From Istiophorus platypterus (lineage: Eukaryota > Chordata > Actinopteri > Istiophoriformes > Istiophoridae), in assembly GCA_016859345.1 (NCBI GenBank), contig CM029120.1, positions 6,256,501-6,320,500 of the forward strand: DNA of 64,000 nucleotides, given 5' to 3'. A program made the position numbers and the translations under genes. Shown here one piece after another: positions 1 through 10,288 of the stretch. Within the stretch, counting starts at the first letter, position 1. The number at the start of each line of letters is the position of its first letter. The notes beneath the pieces are model-generated. The model was not told where the DNA came from. It did no database searches and saw only the letters and a list, made by a program, of their open reading frames with translations.

Positions 1-345
1 AACTGACTTAGCTAACTTTAGCCGGGTCGCGCTTCGGAGCAGGCAAAACGGTCAAGTTCACACACACCGAATGAATAAAAACCGGCGTTTTGGGTGGAAC
101 CATAGAGTCCGACGTCCGTCCCCCGACCGTCCCGGAGCCTGGTCCCCGGAGCGGAGCTGTCCCGCCCGCGGTCTCTTCAGCTTAGACCCGTCGGATCATG
201 ACCGGAGGAGAAAGAAAGTTCGGACGGCGACGGAGTCGGGGAAGCAGGAAGTTATTGGAGTTAATAAAGTTTGTTCAAAAAAAAAAAGAAAAAAAAAAGA
301 AAAAGAGGGCGTGGGTCAAAATAAGTTAAAGATTTTTTTTTAAAA
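1..345. other. GC-rich leader ending in AATAAA and an A-tract
   Basis: The first 240 bases are rich in CpG and then change abruptly to AT-rich sequence. A polyadenylation-type hexamer (AATAAA, 263-268) is followed nine bases later by a long, slightly interrupted run of A. The open frame at 71-343 has low-complexity content and no recognisable domain, so I do not call it a gene. It may be the edge of a CpG island or transcript lying mostly left of the window, or the 3' end of a retroposed copy. I cannot tell which. Confidence 0.35.
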
Positions 346-1598
346 AAACTTTTTTATTAAGTTATTTGTTTTGCTTTCGGAAGCGCATCAGCTCATATTT
401 AAATACAACATACAAAGGTTGGCGACACTTTTATTTTACAGGTCTGTAATTTCCCGTTGAGAAGTATGAAATTTGGTACCAATTATGGCAAGACCCGTAA
501 TTTTCTTCATTTAATTGTTCATTCTTTTATTTCATTTAATTAAAATCCTGTATTCTAATATCTATTCCATTGCACACTACTTGTGTGTTTGCCTCTAGAC
601 AGATTTCACATTTTTACATCCTCAGCTGACTGAAAGATTCTCTAGATTTAGAATTTATTTGAATGAATTCATTTTAAGGTGTATTTAGTACCATGTATTA
701 TTGGTGTTTGTGTGAATGGGTGAATGTGGCAGTGGTGTAAAAGCGCTTTGAGTGGTCAGCGAGACTAGAAAAGTGCAATACAAGAACAGTCCATACACCA
801 TTTACATAGTTCTATCCGGGAAATGTTTTGGAGCGTAATGTAAAATAATGCGTAACCCAAAGGTTTTGTTTTTGTTCATTAACAAAATGTCCTTTATGAT
901 TGTTTCTAAAACATTGTGATAATCAAATAATGCATCTTTTAAGGCAAACAGAAAGTCAGTGTGGATGTATAATGAAATAAACATGCTAAGAGACCAAAAA
1001 TCACCAGTCAGCTTGATGCATGCTTGGCTGCATTTAAATAGAAAACATGTATGATTGAGGGTTATTATAACAACTACTAGTGCTACTTAAAGTTATAAAG
1101 GAAATTACATATTTTATTGATTTTTGCAGCAAACAGACATTTTTTTAAAAATTAGCCTTTCTTCAAATGTTCAGCCATTATTCATTTTAAATTCATGAAC
1201 TTATGTTGATAAAATAATTGAACAGTAGTTGTGCAAAGGTTTGGGCACCCTACTAAGCCTGTTAGTCCTCTTGTGGATCTGCTGTGGCAGGAGGCTTCTA
1301 TCTATCTCCAGCATGAACACAACACTGATGATAAACATTCAGAAGTGGCTTATCCTGAATCAGTTACCGCTATCGTGGCACAACAGAAGACACTGCACTG
1401 TAATAAAATATCAGCCTCGGGCTATTTTTGTGGTGCATTGTTGCATATTTAAAATCATGATCAGCATTTGTGTGAAACAAATCGTTTTCAAATAACACTG
1501 TGTTGTACGATTCCTTGACATCAAATCAAATGTGCATTTTCAGAGCAATTACATTGGTGAAGTGATTACATTTCTGTTAATATCAGTGCAGCTGTTTG
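346..1598. other. AT-rich intergenic stretch downstream of tp53i3
   Basis: No coding potential beyond chance. The right-hand part (roughly 1500-1598) is the expected place for the tp53i3 3' untranslated region, since tp53i3 is read leftward and stops at 1599. One interspersed repeat lies at about 680-805. I see nothing else that I can support. Confidence 0.5.
680..805. repeat. Teleost interspersed repeat tail
   Basis: The segment contains the phrase GTGTGAATGGGTGAATGTG, then AAGCGCTTTGAGTGGTC, then ACTAGAAAAGTGCAATACAAG and a CATTTAC end. I recognise this combination as a very common dispersed repeat in fish genomes, probably the 3' end of a non-LTR element. The family name is not certain from sequence alone. 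Confidence 0.55.
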
Positions 1599-4305
1599 TC
1601 ACTGAGGTCCCTGCTTCCGTGGAATCACGTTTACGATTATCTTCCCCATGTTCTTGTTGGCCTCCATGTGCCTGTGAGCCTCCGCGATGTCCTCCAGGTT
1701 GAACGTGCTGTCAATCACGGGCCTCAGGGAGGCAGCCTGGTCCGAGAAACACGGTAACACTCTGTGGGAAAAAGCGCTGATCAGGTCCGCCTTGTACTGT
1801 GAAGAGAGAATGCAAAGTCAGAACCAGTCTCACTTAAAGGCGAGAGACGTGTCAAAACTGAAATCGCAAGCCCGAATTTGCCCCGCTTTGGAAAACAGGA
1901 CACAGAGTACTCAGCGAACGGCGTTCCTGTCATTTGATCTGATTCAGTTAGCAGAAATGAAGAAACACAGCTGGCGTGCCAGTATTCGTTTGGTTTGAGT
2001 TCTCACCCGAAGGCTGCGAGAGCGGAGGAGGCTAGTGAGCAAGTGTCCTCGCTTGGAGAGCAGTTTGCCCAGGACCTCTCCCTCCACTGCCCTGCCCCCC
2101 ATGGTGCCGTACAGGACCCACCGGCCGTCGGTGGCTAAGCAGCTCACGTTTTGCTCCCAGTTACAGCCACCGACGCAGTCGAGTATGACGTCTGCTCCCC
2201 TGCCTGTGACATAACAATGTAGTTATTCTGATGTATCGTGCTGCGGCTAGAAAATGAATCTGCTGCTGCAGATTTGGCCCTGGTGTCCTAGAGGAAACCT
2301 TTTCATTAAACTTTTTCTCATCAATAATATAGCTAGTTACCTTAAGCAATATTAAAAAGTAAATATACACGTACTCTATGTATGTACCAAAAATTAAGGA
2401 TAAGTCTGGTGATATTCTACAGTTTTCTTCTTGTCAACAAAACTAAACTTACTAGACCATCAAATGTGTATTAATCCGCATCCGAAAATAGACCCAAACA
2501 AATTAACCATTTATCTCTGGTTGAGAACCATGTGACAAAACCTACAGTGCCCAGCTGTTTTAGGAAATTATTTAGCCAAAGCAAACAAAAAAAACATGTA
2601 TTTGTTTTTATATTTAAGGAGTTAGGTCATCTGGGGCTGGGGCTTAGTTCCAGGACGGGAAGTCACAGTGTTTGTTTTGCTCTTTTATAGGATTTTCTGA
2701 CAATAAGAAATATATAGAATAACAGATTTAAAAATGCTCACAAAAATGCTCTGGTGGCAAAGACTTGCTTTGCAATTCCACCAACAAATGTTTGGAACAA
2801 ATAGTAATCTCAAGCAACAAATAATAACATGGCTCTGAACATAAAGAAAATCCAGGGACAATTATACAGTACACTGCCATATTGTTTGTTAAATCCAGGT
2901 AATAGGAAGAACGCTGCAAAAACATCACAGGAATCACTGTTTATCAGCAAAGAAACCCTGCAGCACAGTTAACTGTCCACACAGCTGCGCGGTTCACCTC
3001 CTGTAAAGTCGTGAACTCCCTGCGCGAAGCTTTCCTCCTTGTAGTTAAACCCAGCGGCTGCTCCCAGCTCCTGGGCCATCCTTAGCTTTTCCGGGCTCCC
3101 CGCGGTAACAACGGGCACGGCACCGAACAGACGGACCAGCTGAACGGCAGCCGTTCCCACGCCGCTGGCCCCGGCATGAGCCAGCACCACCTCACCTTCC
3201 TTCACCTGAGCTGTGGCAGAGGGGACAGGCGGCAAAAAGACACAGGTAAAGGAAGTTAACATTGGCCTTTTGTTAATGGCAGAAACTGGAAACACGGAGG
3301 TGGGGGCTGAAAAAAGGTCACATAAAATGATGTAGAAATCTTTTTCATCTCACTCAACTTTTCTTTTGAAATAATTAATTGTATTTATTAGCAATAGATT
3401 AGCAATCAAAAAGTTATTGTTTTGTTTATTTACTTTTTACTATCCTGATGCAGTTGTACGCTCCTCTCATACAGCACATGAAAGATTATATCTTACCATT
3501 TATACAGCCCCCATTCATAAAGTGTTCAGAATATGCTGGTTTCTTGCCTACATGTCTATTGCTTGTTTGTTCATGATTTATTGGTTGTGCTTTCTTTCTT
3601 ATAAACTGCTTTCTTTACTCTCTCTAAATGCTTTTTTCCATGTTAGCATATGTCGCTGTAGGCTAAAATGTATAAAGAAATAAGAAAAAAAGGTTGTTGT
3701 ACCTACGAGGGCCAGTAGCTGAAAAGCGGTGAGCCAGGCCTCTGGGATCGCCGCAGCCTGGCAGAGGGTGAGATTCGGGGGAACAGGCATGAGAAGCTCC
3801 TCGGGCACAGCGACGTATTCCGCATATCCTCCCCCACAGAGCAAGGCCATGACCCTGTCCGCTGGCTTCCAGCCTCCCTTCACCCCGGGGCCCAGAGCAT
3901 CCACAGTCCCAGCCACCTCCAGGCCTAGGACGTCACTCTCGCCTGGGGGAGGTGGGTACAGTCCTTGCCTCTGCATAAAACAGGAAATGTGTTTTATTAG
4001 ACCTGGTTTTATATGAGCTGTGATGTGTTTTCAGAGTCACGATCACTGTGTTTTACTTTTTTATTTGAGCGTAAAACATATAAATTCTGTCAGTCTATTT
4101 TTTTTTAACAAACACAGTGACTCATTTGATGGACAGCAGGCGAACATATGAAACCGGACTGTACCTGTAATAAGTCTGCCCTGTTGAGGGCAGTTGCATG
4201 AACTTTAATCAGGACCTCTCCATCTTTAGGTTGAGGTCTGGGGATCGTCCGCAGGAGCAAACTCTCCGGCCCCCCCGGTGCGTCAACGCACACCGCCTGC
4301 ATCAT
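1599..4305 (-). CDS. tp53i3: Quinone oxidoreductase PIG3 (tumor protein p53 inducible protein 3)
   Basis: Medium-chain dehydrogenase/reductase without zinc that reduces quinones with NADPH; in mammals it is a p53 target linked to oxidative stress. Five coding exons read leftward with GT-AG borders: 4305-4165, 3970-3703, 3210-2998, 2203-2007, 1796-1599. Joined they give 338 residues with frame kept at every junction, close to the roughly 332 of the human protein. Seen: the N-terminal PGGPESL block, ALNRADLLQ, the AAAIPEAWLTAFQLL block, the Rossmann turn ASGVGTAAVQL (about residues 151-161), AGSPEKL, LGAAAGFNY, the DGRWVLYG block and a C-terminal HMEANKNMGKI block. The start is ATGATG at 4305; either Met could be used. 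A 5' untranslated exon may lie in the CpG-rich segment near 5.2-5.7 kb. No obvious TGYCC repeat array, the p53-responsive element of human PIG3, is seen beside the start. Confidence 0.95.
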
Positions 4306-4734
4306 CCTGGCGAAGCTCGAGCAACACTTGCGCCAGGCCTATACGAGGAAGTAAGATCAGATTACATTCCTCTTGAAATACACACTTCGCTACTCAAATA
4401 AAGTGATGAGCCAAAAGCCACAACATAAACAACGGCAAGTCAACCTGAAGCGACGTGTGAGAGCCTTTGATTTGTGTTTGTTTTAAAACCCCACTGTCTG
4501 GTAGGTGTTTCCCAGTAAAACTCCTCCAGTGTGCAGGATTTGAGGCATTTGGTAAAAAAACAGCAGTGGCAACTGTGATTTGGCTGGAAAAAAAACCTAA
4601 ACTTGGTAGTTACTATCAACAGCAACTGTATCTGAAAAGACAGGAGAGCACCAGTTTATACAGAAACATGATGATACCTTTATCTATGATAACAATAATA
4701 CAACAGGCTTGAAAATGTAGGCGTGGATTAAATC

Positions 4735-5150
4735 TGCTCCAACCAGTCCGGCCGTTCTCTGACCTTTCTCACCAACGAGGCATTTTGTTTTTTCCTCTCT
4801 ATCTGCAGAACTGCCGCTTGCTGGATTTTTGTCGTTGTCGTCGTTGTTTTTGTTTGGATTTTTTTTTGTACTTGCCCTTAAGTAAAAATCTGAGACCATT
4901 GTTGGTGAAAAAAAATCCCAGGCGATCAGCAGTTTCACAAACACTCAAACCGACCCTGTCCGGTACCAACAGTCAAAGTCACTGAGGTCACACTTCTTCC
5001 AGCCTTCTCGCTGTTGGATGTGAGCATTAACTGAAGACCCCCGGTCTGTGTCTTCAGGCGGGTTTATCCATTGCACTGCTGCCCCATGACCCGTCCTATT
5101 GGATGGCTGCGTGAATGAGCAGGTGCGCAGGTGTTCCTAACAACAAACTC
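4735..5150. repeat. Diverged interspersed repeat with transposase-like fragment (copy 1)
   Basis: This stretch aligns by eye with 29500-29830: both carry the CCGTTCTC/CTGTTCTC-GACC start, the AATCCCAGG-GATCAGCAGTTTC core, the TGTC-GG-ACCAACA segment, and an end of the form GGTG-CAGGTGTTC. Copy 1 has a low-complexity insertion of T/G-rich sequence in its middle. The better-preserved copy encodes a helix-turn-helix resembling Tc1-type transposases on the minus strand. Confidence 0.6.
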
Positions 5151-5199
5151 CACGGGCACACGGAGCCCAAACAAATATATCACTATTACTGTTATTTCT

Positions 5200-5730
5200 G
5201 CTGTTATTGCTTTGCCGGCCCTTTACGCACGAACTTTTCAACGTGTGCAGACAGAGACTGATCAGGAACCATCGTGGTAAAACAAACGATCAGTGCGGGG
5301 CAACTGTGTCCAGGCCGAGGTTTGTGAACTATTCAAGGGGGGGAAAGGGGGAAGGAGGAGGGCGAGCGGGACGCGGCGCTGACGGTGAAGCTGCTCGGTA
5401 TCGACCTGGCCGATCGGAGCGGTCGGCGACGAGCCACGGTTACGCAAAGGCCCGTTACGCATCGCGCCCGCGCCGCGACGGCGGAGGGGTCACGCCGGTG
5501 GTTTTCACGCTCGGTCGACGCGTCCACACGGACGCGACGGACCGGTCGGGCCGAAATAAAGCTGTTGAGTTGCGTGACAGCTGCCGATGAGACGGACGTC
5601 AGTCGCTCCGCTCCGCTGCCTGTAAATGGCGTTTCAAGGAGAAGCGAATAAAACGGACCCACCGGGTGAAGGTGTCAGCGGCTGTCCGGGGCCGAGGGGC
5701 CTGTGACAGGGGTTTTGGGAAGTGGTGCCG
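5200..5730. promoter_or_regulatory. CpG-rich segment, probable two-way promoter of tp53i3 and the 6.5-kb gene
   Basis: CpG dinucleotides are dense from about 5260 to 5720, in contrast to the AT-rich flanks. It lies between tp53i3, read leftward from 4305, and the coiled-coil gene, read rightward with a splice acceptor just before 6508. That arrangement suggests a shared promoter with untranslated first exons. I see no convincing long open frame that belongs to a protein. A short (TG)n run and a G-run follow at 5797-5829. Confidence 0.55.
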
Positions 5731-5796
5731 AGGGGCCGTCGACCGGCTCAGGCTTCGGTTTGGCGCGGGAGGGATCAAACTTTCCGGGGGTGTGGT

Positions 5797-5829
5797 TGTG
5801 TGTGTGTGTGTGCTGGGGGGGGGGGGGGG
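5797..5829. repeat. (TG)n followed by a run of 14-15 G
   Basis: A short TG dinucleotide run passes into an uninterrupted homopolymer of G. G-runs of this length are prone to slippage, so the exact count in the assembly is doubtful. Confidence 0.8.
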
Positions 5830-6518
5830 CTCTCTGGTATAGGACGAGGTATTTTAAAGGGAAACTGCACAAGAATTTAAAACATTTGTGCCAGCACCAG
5901 CAGGACGACTGACGAGTCTAAGATCACGTCTTTTGTCTTGTGTCTGTAAAATCTCGGGGATTTCAAGTAAAGTAGTTGTATTAAATAGTTGCTTACAAAA
6001 AGCTGCATATGTTTATGACTGATTCTGATATGTTGGGGTCCCATTTGAATATTTTCCTAGGCAAAACAAGTTACATAAAAGCAAGCCGAAGTGAGAAATA
6101 CAGTGATGTAGAGTTATATTCCTGGCTGTGTGGAGATTAGGGCTGCAGCCACTTTTGGTATTCATCATCAGTGCATATTGATTATTTTGTCAATTATTCA
6201 ATTCATTGTTTGGTCTTCGAGACAGAAGTAGTAGCATTATTATACTTGACAAATGAATAAAACCACAGAAAACACTTTAATTAAGGACAAAACTGAGTCA
6301 TTGTTATTTTGCTGATTGTGTAACCTACAAGAGGCCCCATGACTGTGCCCTGAAGCCACTTGAAATTGAATCTCTCAATAGCACTCGTACCAACAATCCC
6401 ATCCACTTTACTTCGACACAATGGCACTATTGTATTACATATGCTGAGATGGCCATAGCAGCAGACTCTCCTGTGTAACAGCAAATCAGATAATTTCTCC
6501 TTTCCAGACCTTTTACAA

Positions 6519-7124
6519 ATGGATCAAATCTACAGGAGACCTGTGTTGCACAGAGAGCTGAGAGTGTTGAACCAAAAGGAGGACAGAGATCTCCAGCATA
6601 AACTCAACATGCTGGAGAAACAGTACCGGTTCACCCGCAAAATGCTTCAACAGAGACGAGACTGGCTGATGAATGAAAAGAGAAGGCTGGTGATGGTAAA
6701 AGTCTGTGAGCCCAAAGCGACAGTCAGCATCGCTATAAAAGAAATAGGAGAATGCAATGACACTGGGACGCATGTCAGAGGTATCCACACGTCTGATGGC
6801 GGACGACTGCGTTCCAGCAAATCCCAGTATGACTGGGATCTCAGTCGGTCGGCATCAGCACCAGCACCACCATCGGTTAAACCCACAGGTCCGGTGAGAC
6901 ACAGAGGCAACGTCTGGAGCAGCGTGTCTCTCATGCAGATGAAGGCTATTGCAACCATTGACTCGATATCAGAGAAAGAGCTGGCCAGGCGACAGAAGAA
7001 AGCCCGAGAGGAAACGGAGAGAGCGAGGCAGCTTCAGAGGGAAACGATACACAGGAGGGTGGCAGCATTTATAGAAAGTCTCAAGGACAAAGGCAACACA
7101 GAAATACTTGAGGACATTCCATAA
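6519..7124 (+). CDS. Uncharacterised basic coiled-coil protein, 201 aa
   Basis: Not recognised with confidence. A splice acceptor (polypyrimidine tract then CAG at 6505-6507) sits 11 bases before the ATG, so the open frame looks like a terminal coding exon with an untranslated exon upstream, perhaps in the CpG-rich segment near 5.5 kb. The protein starts MDQIYRRPVLHRELRVLN. Residues about 15-60 are a charged helix rich in K, R, Q and L. The middle (about 100-130) is Ser/Ala/Pro-rich and probably disordered. Residues about 150-190 form a second strongly charged helix with ELARRQKKAREETERARQL. The N-terminal style recalls small CCDC-type proteins such as CCDC190, but I cannot establish homology. 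No signal peptide or membrane segment is visible. It lies between tp53i3 and cenpo and may share a promoter with tp53i3. Confidence 0.65.
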   Translation: MDQIYRRPVLHRELRVLNQKEDRDLQHKLNMLEKQYRFTRKMLQQRRDWLMNEKRRLVMVKVCEPKATVSIAIKEIGECNDTGTHVRGIHTSDGGRLRSSKSQYDWDLSRSASAPAPPSVKPTGPVRHRGNVWSSVSLMQMKAIATIDSISEKELARRQKKAREETERARQLQRETIHRRVAAFIESLKDKGNTEILEDIP

Positions 7125-7297
7125 AGGAACTTGAAAGTTCGGATTTCATTATTCACTCACAGCTCAACATTTGCAACATCAAGAACAAAAAAAGGTTCAA
7201 CTAAGAAATTTATTATAAACAATGACAGTGAAGTTTGTACATATGTTGACATAAAATATCAGATAAACAGTGCTCAGTTTCATTATTTCTGAGTAGA

Positions 7298-9496
7298 TTA
7301 AATGATATTCCTCGTCTTTTTCATGGTTGTCAAGGCTTTGTGCACTGGAGTCTCCATGAGCAGGCTGCAGTTTTTCTTCCACTCGGGAGAATCGGGAAGC
7401 TCACTGTCTGCAAAAATGAATAAATAAATATTTTTTTAAAAATAACAATTTTATATATATATATATAGGCAATATTTAAAAAATACTAATACTGTAAACT
7501 AAGTTGTTTAAAAAACTAACTGGCTTTAAATTATCCTCTCGCCTTCCCAAATGCTGATTATTTTATTTTATGGATATAGTACAATTATTATTTTTATTGT
7601 TGCATAATCTATTAATGCCCCCCTACCCCTAAAATTTAATGATTACTTATTTGGATGCCCTGCATGAGGGAATAAAAAAAAAAGATTTCCCATGTTCTGT
7701 TCACTTGAACCCACTTTATCGATATTTCAGTCCTCAGACCTGACATGTCCAAAAGTAGCAAACAGCCTGCAGGGAAATAATTGATTTAGATCGAAAGAAA
7801 ATCAATAGGCAACTACACTTGATTAATTGTCATTCATCAATCATAAATTAGACGGATTGCTGCTTTTCTTTGTCTTTTCTTTCTTTTCCGAAAAAATGCC
7901 AGAACCCAAGGTGACATCTTCAAGTTGGACCATCACTGAAAAATCCAAAGAAATTTTATTTACAGTGATGCAAAACTATCCTCACGTCTGCGAAGCTGGG
8001 AACAGAGAATGTTTGGTATTTTTTATCAACTATGACAGTTGCTGTCTGTGGACCAACTGATTATTTGACTTTTTTTTTTTTTACCTGACACTTGAATCTC
8101 GTATTTTTAAAATATTTGTACAGATACATAGCTCTCTGATCGAGTTACCGGTCCTACCTTCACATTCAACGTTGACTCTTGTTGGGAGGCATCTGGTGTG
8201 GTCAGTGTAGTCCAGCATGCAGAGAACAGCTGTTTTCTTTATCGGCACAGTTAACATCAGCACCAGTATCGAACACAAGACGTTACTCTCCATCACTTTG
8301 ACGGATGCATGTTGCTCCTATAAACCATAGGGAGGACAGGGTCAGTGTAATATTATTTTAGGACAATTAATTTGCATCCTTGTCATACTATTACTGTCTT
8401 TATAGTTTAACTTTCTAAAGGATGATCAAACTCCGACAATAGTCCCGAACACCCAAACCATCCGAAAGGTTTCTTGGCCTACAAAGCCATAAATGATACA
8501 CAGGGGGAAACCGATCATTTCTGCATCTTTAAAAATCTGTAATTTGTTCAAAAGCTTGCAAAAGTCACTGTTCAGTGACCAATAGGTACATCCTGTTTGC
8601 TGTTATAGATGAATGAGGAAAAAAATCACCAAAAGGGAAACAAATATCAATAACGTACTGATATCTGATTTTTTAAAAACTCTTAAATATTAGTATTGTT
8701 GTCAGCACCAAAAAAATCCAGTATAGGGTCAGATTTCGTAATTATTTCATGACAAATTCACCATATTGTAAATGACAGTTGACTTTATGTAAACAACACG
8801 ATCTCACATATGCAATGCATTTATAAGATGATATTTAACATACAGACACACACAAAGAAACTAGAACAAAAAGCAAACTCTGGCACCTTTACAAACTTCA
8901 GCTGCTGCTTGCGACCAGTGAAGCCGTTGAGGTGCCGGCTGAGGGTGTCCAGAAAAGCCCTCACGTCTTTCTGCATGTTGCTCTGCTCAGCAAGGACATT
9001 CAGCGGAATGAACGGGGGAATGTTATGACGGTTGATCCTCAGCACTGGCCTCAGGTCTATCTCCAGGTTGTAGGTGTCCAAGTAGACGCCCTCGTAGGCC
9101 GTCGTTATGGACACGCACACCGCTTTACCTTGACGAGTCTTTATGATGTCGTACCCACCTGGCAACATCAGCAAATAAACAGAGGGGGTGAAAAGAAGGT
9201 TAAGACAGACTGATATGGAATCTCAGATATATAAGATACACACGGACATACTAACATGCGCACACACCCTCAAAAATATATATGATCTAATTAATAACAA
9301 CCTCTCACTGTCAAATCAATAATAAATGGGCTGTTAGTCAGTCAGTACCAATGAGGTGATGAGCCTGCAGAAGATCCTTCAGTTGTGTATGTCTGGCCAT
9401 CAGCTGCAGTAGTTGTGAGTTTTCCGAGTCTTCATCCATTCCCTCTTCTTCTTCGTGTGTCTGTTTGTCCATAGAGATCCTCAGTTTCTGAAGACT
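7298..9496 (-). CDS. cenpo: Centromere protein O (last four coding exons; N-terminus not located)
   Basis: CENP-O (Mcm21 in yeast) is a subunit of the CENP-O/P/Q/U/R part of the constitutive centromere network and helps chromosome alignment and recovery from spindle damage. Exons read leftward with frame kept throughout: 9496-9349, 9158-8887, 8317-8158, 7407-7298, about 229 residues. Seen in order: an acidic helix (EEEEGMDEDSENSQLLQLM), the LLQAHHLIG segment that precedes the RWD region, the conserved VCVSITTAYEGVYLDTYNL strand block, RINRHNIPPFIPL, LNGFTGRKQQL, then LPTRVNVECEG and the C-terminal EWKKNCSLLMETPVHKALT tail ending at TAA 7298-7300. Exon 9496-9349 begins in phase 0 after a good acceptor, so at least one further N-terminal exon must lie upstream, somewhere between 9.5 kb and the CpG-rich segment at 12.6 kb. 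The minisatellite would then sit in its first intron or promoter. Confidence 0.9.
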
Positions 9497-10288
9497 CTGT
9501 GGCGGGACAGCGTAACCATTAGCAACAATTCCCCCGCATGCAGTGCAGTGTCATCAATAAGAAATTTAGAAAGAAATACAAATGCTGACATTTTAGTTTG
9601 CTCAGATAGTACATACAGTTGCTAGGACGCTAGGACGCCTTGATACTCAACCTCATCTGTGCAATTTATGGTAATTTAGTGAAAAAGGGAAACAAGGACT
9701 CCTGCAGCCAGTGGTCTGAGCCTCACAGAGCCCTGTTCATGTCTCTAGTTGGATGTGACATCTAGCCCTTATATTTGCCAATTCATTAGGTAGAACTAGC
9801 TAAAGCTAATGCAACATCAGCCGTCTGAGTAATCAACCTAATGCATCGGGCCCATAATAATTCCCACCTTCGCGAAGGTGTCCAATTTACTTATCATTCA
9901 ACTCACTCACAATGTTTTGCAAAAAGGATTTTACAAACGCAGCTGCAGAAGTGCGAGAAAAAAAAACGAAACAAAAAACAATGGGGAGAAAAAATACAGA
10001 ACAAACAAAAGGTGAGTATATAATAAAATTCATAATAAAAGAGTTCCATTATGACACGACATCCACTTTCATTTCATTTGTTCAATGGGAATAAGACATG
10101 ATTTCTAATCATTGGGCAGCTTTTTTGTTTTGTATTGTTTTTTCTTTTTGTGGATCTTTTTTTGCCCCCCGTTTGTGACACTTTTCCATCCTCATTGAAA
10201 TGGTAACCGGGTGTGTGTCGGTGCATCCTTCGAGCCAAAGACGTCTTAGGGGCCACATCTCGTCCTCGAACCGAACCTTGACCCCCGG
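9497..10288. other. Non-coding stretch between cenpo exons and the minisatellite
   Basis: No exon that continues cenpo could be recognised on the minus strand. A 16-bp perfect palindrome lies at 9865-9880. A fragment near 9786-9815 resembles the TTATTAGG-A-CTAGCTAAA repeat seen better at 19866 and 56318. The A-rich open frame around 9912 ends at a donor-like GGTGAGT but is low in complexity and not accepted as a gene. Confidence 0.4.
9865..9880. other. 16-bp perfect palindrome
   Basis: The sequence CACCTTCGCGAAGGTG is identical on both strands, with a TCGCGA centre. It could bind a dimeric factor or be chance; nothing nearby decides the matter. Confidence 0.6.

Noticed and set aside
5207..5662. 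Several open frames on both strands of the CpG-rich segment
   Set aside because: Arg-rich translations of GC-rich promoter DNA without domains; high GC lowers stop frequency.
9912..10014. Short A-rich frame ending at a donor-like GGTGAGT
   Set aside because: Low-complexity lysine-rich translation, no acceptor upstream that fits and no recognisable continuation.
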